Shown here one piece after another: positions 17,560 through 20,600 of a stretch of 20,600 nt of DNA. Every line of letters begins with the position of its first letter. The stretch's first letter is position 1. The notes under the pieces were generated by a model. The model saw nothing but the letters and a program-made list of their open reading frames with translations. It was not told where the DNA came from and ran no database searches. Made by a program: the position numbers and the translations under genes. Source of the DNA: Gamarada debralockiae (lineage: Eukaryota > Ascomycota > Leotiomycetes > Helotiales > Hyphodiscaceae); contig NXFV01001476.1 of the NCBI GenBank assembly GCA_002803225.1, positions 1 through 20,600 of the forward strand, read 5' to 3'.

Positions 17560-20338
17560 ATAGAATACTAATCCGGCAAAGGCCCGATATTATCCTTAAA
17601 GTACAACAATAGAATACTATACCTAACGTTCGATAATCTTCTTGAACTACAAAGATTTAAAGAGACTAGCTAGTAGGGCCTAGCTCTACTAATCGCTAAT
17701 AGTCAGTCCTTCTCTACTAACTCAAAAGAAAGAAAAAGATTAGTCCCTCTCTACTAATTTAAAATAAGGAAAAGCTTATATCCTTTATAACTTAATTGAC
17801 TTTAGAGTCTAGCCTTTAACTAAAATAGACAACATTATCTTGATATTAATAAGAGAGAAAGAACTAGTCCTTTCTTATTTAATAGGGACCTCCTTGTTTA
17901 ATAGGAGACAAAATCCTTAATATTAACAAAAGCAAAAGAACTAGTCTCCCCTATAATAGAAAGAATCGGCTTTAGTTTACTGATTTAAAACAAAAAAGAC
18001 TTAATAGTTAGTCTTACTTTACTAACTTAAAAGAAGTAAGATAATTGGTTTTAGTTCGCTAATTTCAAATAAGGAGAACTTACTTAGCCTTTATAACTAA
18101 AACTTCTATTAAGCTATCTATAATAACTAAAACTCTTATTAAGTTACTTATAAATAATATAGGACTAAGTACAGCTACTTTTATAGTAGACTTAGCTTGA
18201 CTTATCTATTATAGAACGAAGGGCAAAGTACTTTACTAAGATAAAATAAAGGAGTTAGTCTTTGATATTAGTAACCTCTAATATTAAGAAGATTATCTTA
18301 TTACTATCTTAAGAGATAATACTAACTAATATTTAGTTGACTTTAAGTAAAAATAAGAGAGGAATTACTAAAAACTACCCTTTAATAGAAGAGAATCCTT
18401 ACTTATAGTCATTTAATCGACTATTTATAGGAATATACTAATAAATAGACTAAGTATAGTTAGAAGTTCTATATATATATTAATTACTTAACTAAGAGGA
18501 TCGATAAACTCGAAATAATTACTAAAAGACTCTAAGAGAAAGAAAAGCTTACTTAATAAGATACTATAAAATAAAAGAATAAGTAGATAGATCTATAAGA
18601 ACACTAGGCTATATTCGAGAAACCCAGAGGTAACTAATATTAGGGGTCTATTACCCTATTAACTTAAATAGTTTAGACTAAGTATCTTTATTCTTACTAG
18701 TATATTATCTAAATCCAAGATCTATTGCCCTTTACTAGGAAAGACAACTATAAGATTAATAACTAAATATTTGATATACAAAATAAATTAATATAAAACT
18801 CTTTAGAATTTAATAGTAAGACTCTAAAAATCGCCTATATTGCCTAACTTATTACTAGAGATATTAGGGACTTTATTTAGGACTAGTTATTACTTAGATT
18901 AGTTAATTAGATCTTGTCTATTAAGTAGATCTTTAAAATCCTTTAATAAGCCTATAGTAAAAGTAAAGAAATAAAATAGTAAAAAGCTAAGGAAGAGTAT
19001 TATAAGTTAAAACAAAAAGATAAACTATTCCTAGTATTTTAAGTAAACTTTATTTGTCTTATAACTAGGTTAAGCAAATTACTACTTAACTAATATAATA
19101 ATTTAATAGATAAAATAAGTATTAAACTCTTAAAGAGTTTAAGAGATAAGAAATTTAATAAACTAAAGGAGTTAGCTAAATAGTATATAGAATAAGAGAA
19201 TTAGCTACTTTTAATTAAAAACTAATAACTTAAGGAAAATCATTAGAATAAGATTATTTATTAGCAACTAGCCTCTTAAGTAAAATACTCTTGTCTTAAA
19301 TAGATATTAAATAAAAGTAAAAATATAATACTAGTTAATTAATCTTTAAATCTTATAGGTTGTATATCGTTCTCCTGACTAAGGGAGCCTGACTATTAGG
19401 AAACTAAGAGGAGGACAAATAAGCCTAAGAAGCCTACTTACTACTATTATAGTAAGACTAAGTATTAAAGGAAGAACTACTTAAATTTAAACTAAGTTAT
19501 ACCTATAGAAAAGGATTACTTAAAATTTAACTAAGAGAAGCTAAAAGACAATAATTTAAACTTATTAGATAAAGACCTCTTATCTAACGATAATAATAAG
19601 TTAAGAAAAGCCTAGCTTTAGATATAGAGGTAGCCCTCCTAGAATAAAATACTTACTAAGGACTAATTAATTTGTTTTAACTAATTAGCGGGAACTAGTT
19701 CTTAGTTAAATATAAATTATATTAAGACAACAAAAATATTCCTTTTAAAGCCTTAATAGACTTTAAAGTAAATATATATACTTTAATTAACTAAAAGTAT
19801 ATTTACTTATTAACAAAGGTATTATAATTACTAGTATATAATTTAAAGAGGCCGATTCCCCTATAAGGCTTTAATAGATAGCCTAGTAAGACTATCTAGG
19901 AAATACTAAAGACTAATCTAGACTTTAATAAGTATATTTAACTTTAATAATATCTCCTTACTATTAAACTTAGCTCTTATAATCTAATCTTAGGAAGGAA
20001 GTAACTAGTAGTATATAATATCTTACTAGACTATTAACGAAATCGCCTCTACTAGCCAAAAGACTACAAAGTAGACTAATAGGATATAGATTATTAAGAC
20101 TAACTCTTTAATACTTTAACTAAAGTCTTAAAAAGGATAAGTAGTAGATATTTAAAAGAAAAGAAGAAACTATCCTTACTACTAGTAAAGAACTTCTAAA
20201 TACAAAAGGTCGAGTACTAACTAAGAAAAGAAGAACTAGACTTTAATACTATAGAGATAAATACTTAAAATAATAATTCTATCTATCTTATTAGGGCTAC
20301 TATATTTTAAATAAGTACTAAGAAAACAAACTATTATA
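17560..20338 (+). mobile_element. Ty3/gypsy-type gag-protease region destroyed by RIP-like mutation
   Basis: This 2.8 kb is extremely T/A-rich, full of TA dinucleotides and stops in every frame. Plus-strand fossils still read through. About 18930-19300 resembles gag (Lys/Glu-rich helices). At 19439-19477 a zinc knuckle of spacing C-X2-C-X4-H-X4-C survives with every Cys and the His turned to Tyr. At 19750-19800 ALID-F-K-V in place of ALIDSGA marks the aspartic protease. About 19990-20070 matches ILGRPWL and WPxDY of the protease-to-RT linker, with Trp turned to stop. Reverse transcriptase is not reached, because the fossil stops at about 20338. Confidence 0.75.
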
Positions 20339-20600
20339 TTGTGGCAGGGAAATGTATTGGGAAGGTTGTTATTGCCTTACTTTTCAGGGTTTTAGTAGGT
20401 CTTATAATTATAAGAACCTTGCTTAGCTAGTTTTATTATATATTAGTAGGGGATAAATAGCCTTCGTAGCTAGAGTAGTACTTAAATAATATTATAATTA
20501 TATATCTCGTTTTTTATATATATTCTATAGTATGTTCGAGTACTATAACCTTCGTTTTATATTATTAGTTTTCGTTTTAGTTTTATCCCTTACTAAGAGT
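20339..20600. mobile_element. Possible second LTR or insertion, incomplete at window end
   Basis: The T/A-saturated fossil changes abruptly at TGTGGCAGGG (20339). The new sequence still holds CpG and G-rich words such as GTGGCAGGGAAATG. TG at the start fits an LTR end, but no partner is in view and the sequence runs off the window. It is not similar to the LTR at 17202-17524 by eye. Confidence 0.35.

Overview
The window looks like nuclear DNA of a filamentous ascomycete (Pezizomycotina). The signs are short GT-AG introns of about 47-75 bases with CTAAC-like branch sites, Kozak-type starts, fungal gene families, and transposon fossils ruined by CpA-to-TpA mutation of the RIP type. The class is uncertain; Leotiomycetes is a low-confidence guess.

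Layout. 1-2639: repeat-rich then featureless DNA with no gene I can support. 2640-6186: the most interesting part. A nucleoside monophosphate kinase (minus strand) is head-to-head with a viperin-type radical SAM enzyme (plus strand), which is tail-to-tail with a CYTH/thiamine-triphosphatase-like gene (minus strand). 7636-11407: an intact short-chain dehydrogenase (SDR) and an intact six-exon MFS transporter, same strand. 11690-14170: a graveyard with a DUF3435 tyrosine-recombinase relic, a MITE-like inverted-repeat element, a frameshifted NLR/STAND N-terminal relic and a broken small cysteine-rich secreted protein gene. 14445-15483: a second intact SDR (minus strand). 15500-17160: repeats and a GCR1_C-domain transposon relic. 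17200-20338: a probable LTR followed by a saturated-RIP Ty3/gypsy gag-protease fossil, cut at about 20339 by what looks like another LTR.

How the genes fit together. Viperin converts a nucleoside triphosphate (CTP in animals) into its 3'-deoxy-3',4'-didehydro form, a chain terminator of viral RNA polymerases. In vertebrates and many bacteria a nucleotide kinase gene sits beside it to supply substrate. Here such a kinase shares a 710-base divergent upstream region with viperin, and a CYTH triphosphatase-fold gene is added on the other side. I infer a fungal antiviral (mycovirus) nucleotide cassette of kinase, viperin and triphosphatase; the CYTH role is speculative.

The kinase reads intact. 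Viperin has an in-frame TAA between its membrane helix and its radical SAM domain, plus a probable one-base shift just before a conserved-looking Leu-Glu-Trp end. The CYTH gene has one TAG exactly where the family has Trp. These may be decay, assembly errors, or (for the TAG) a site recoded by A-to-I mRNA editing.
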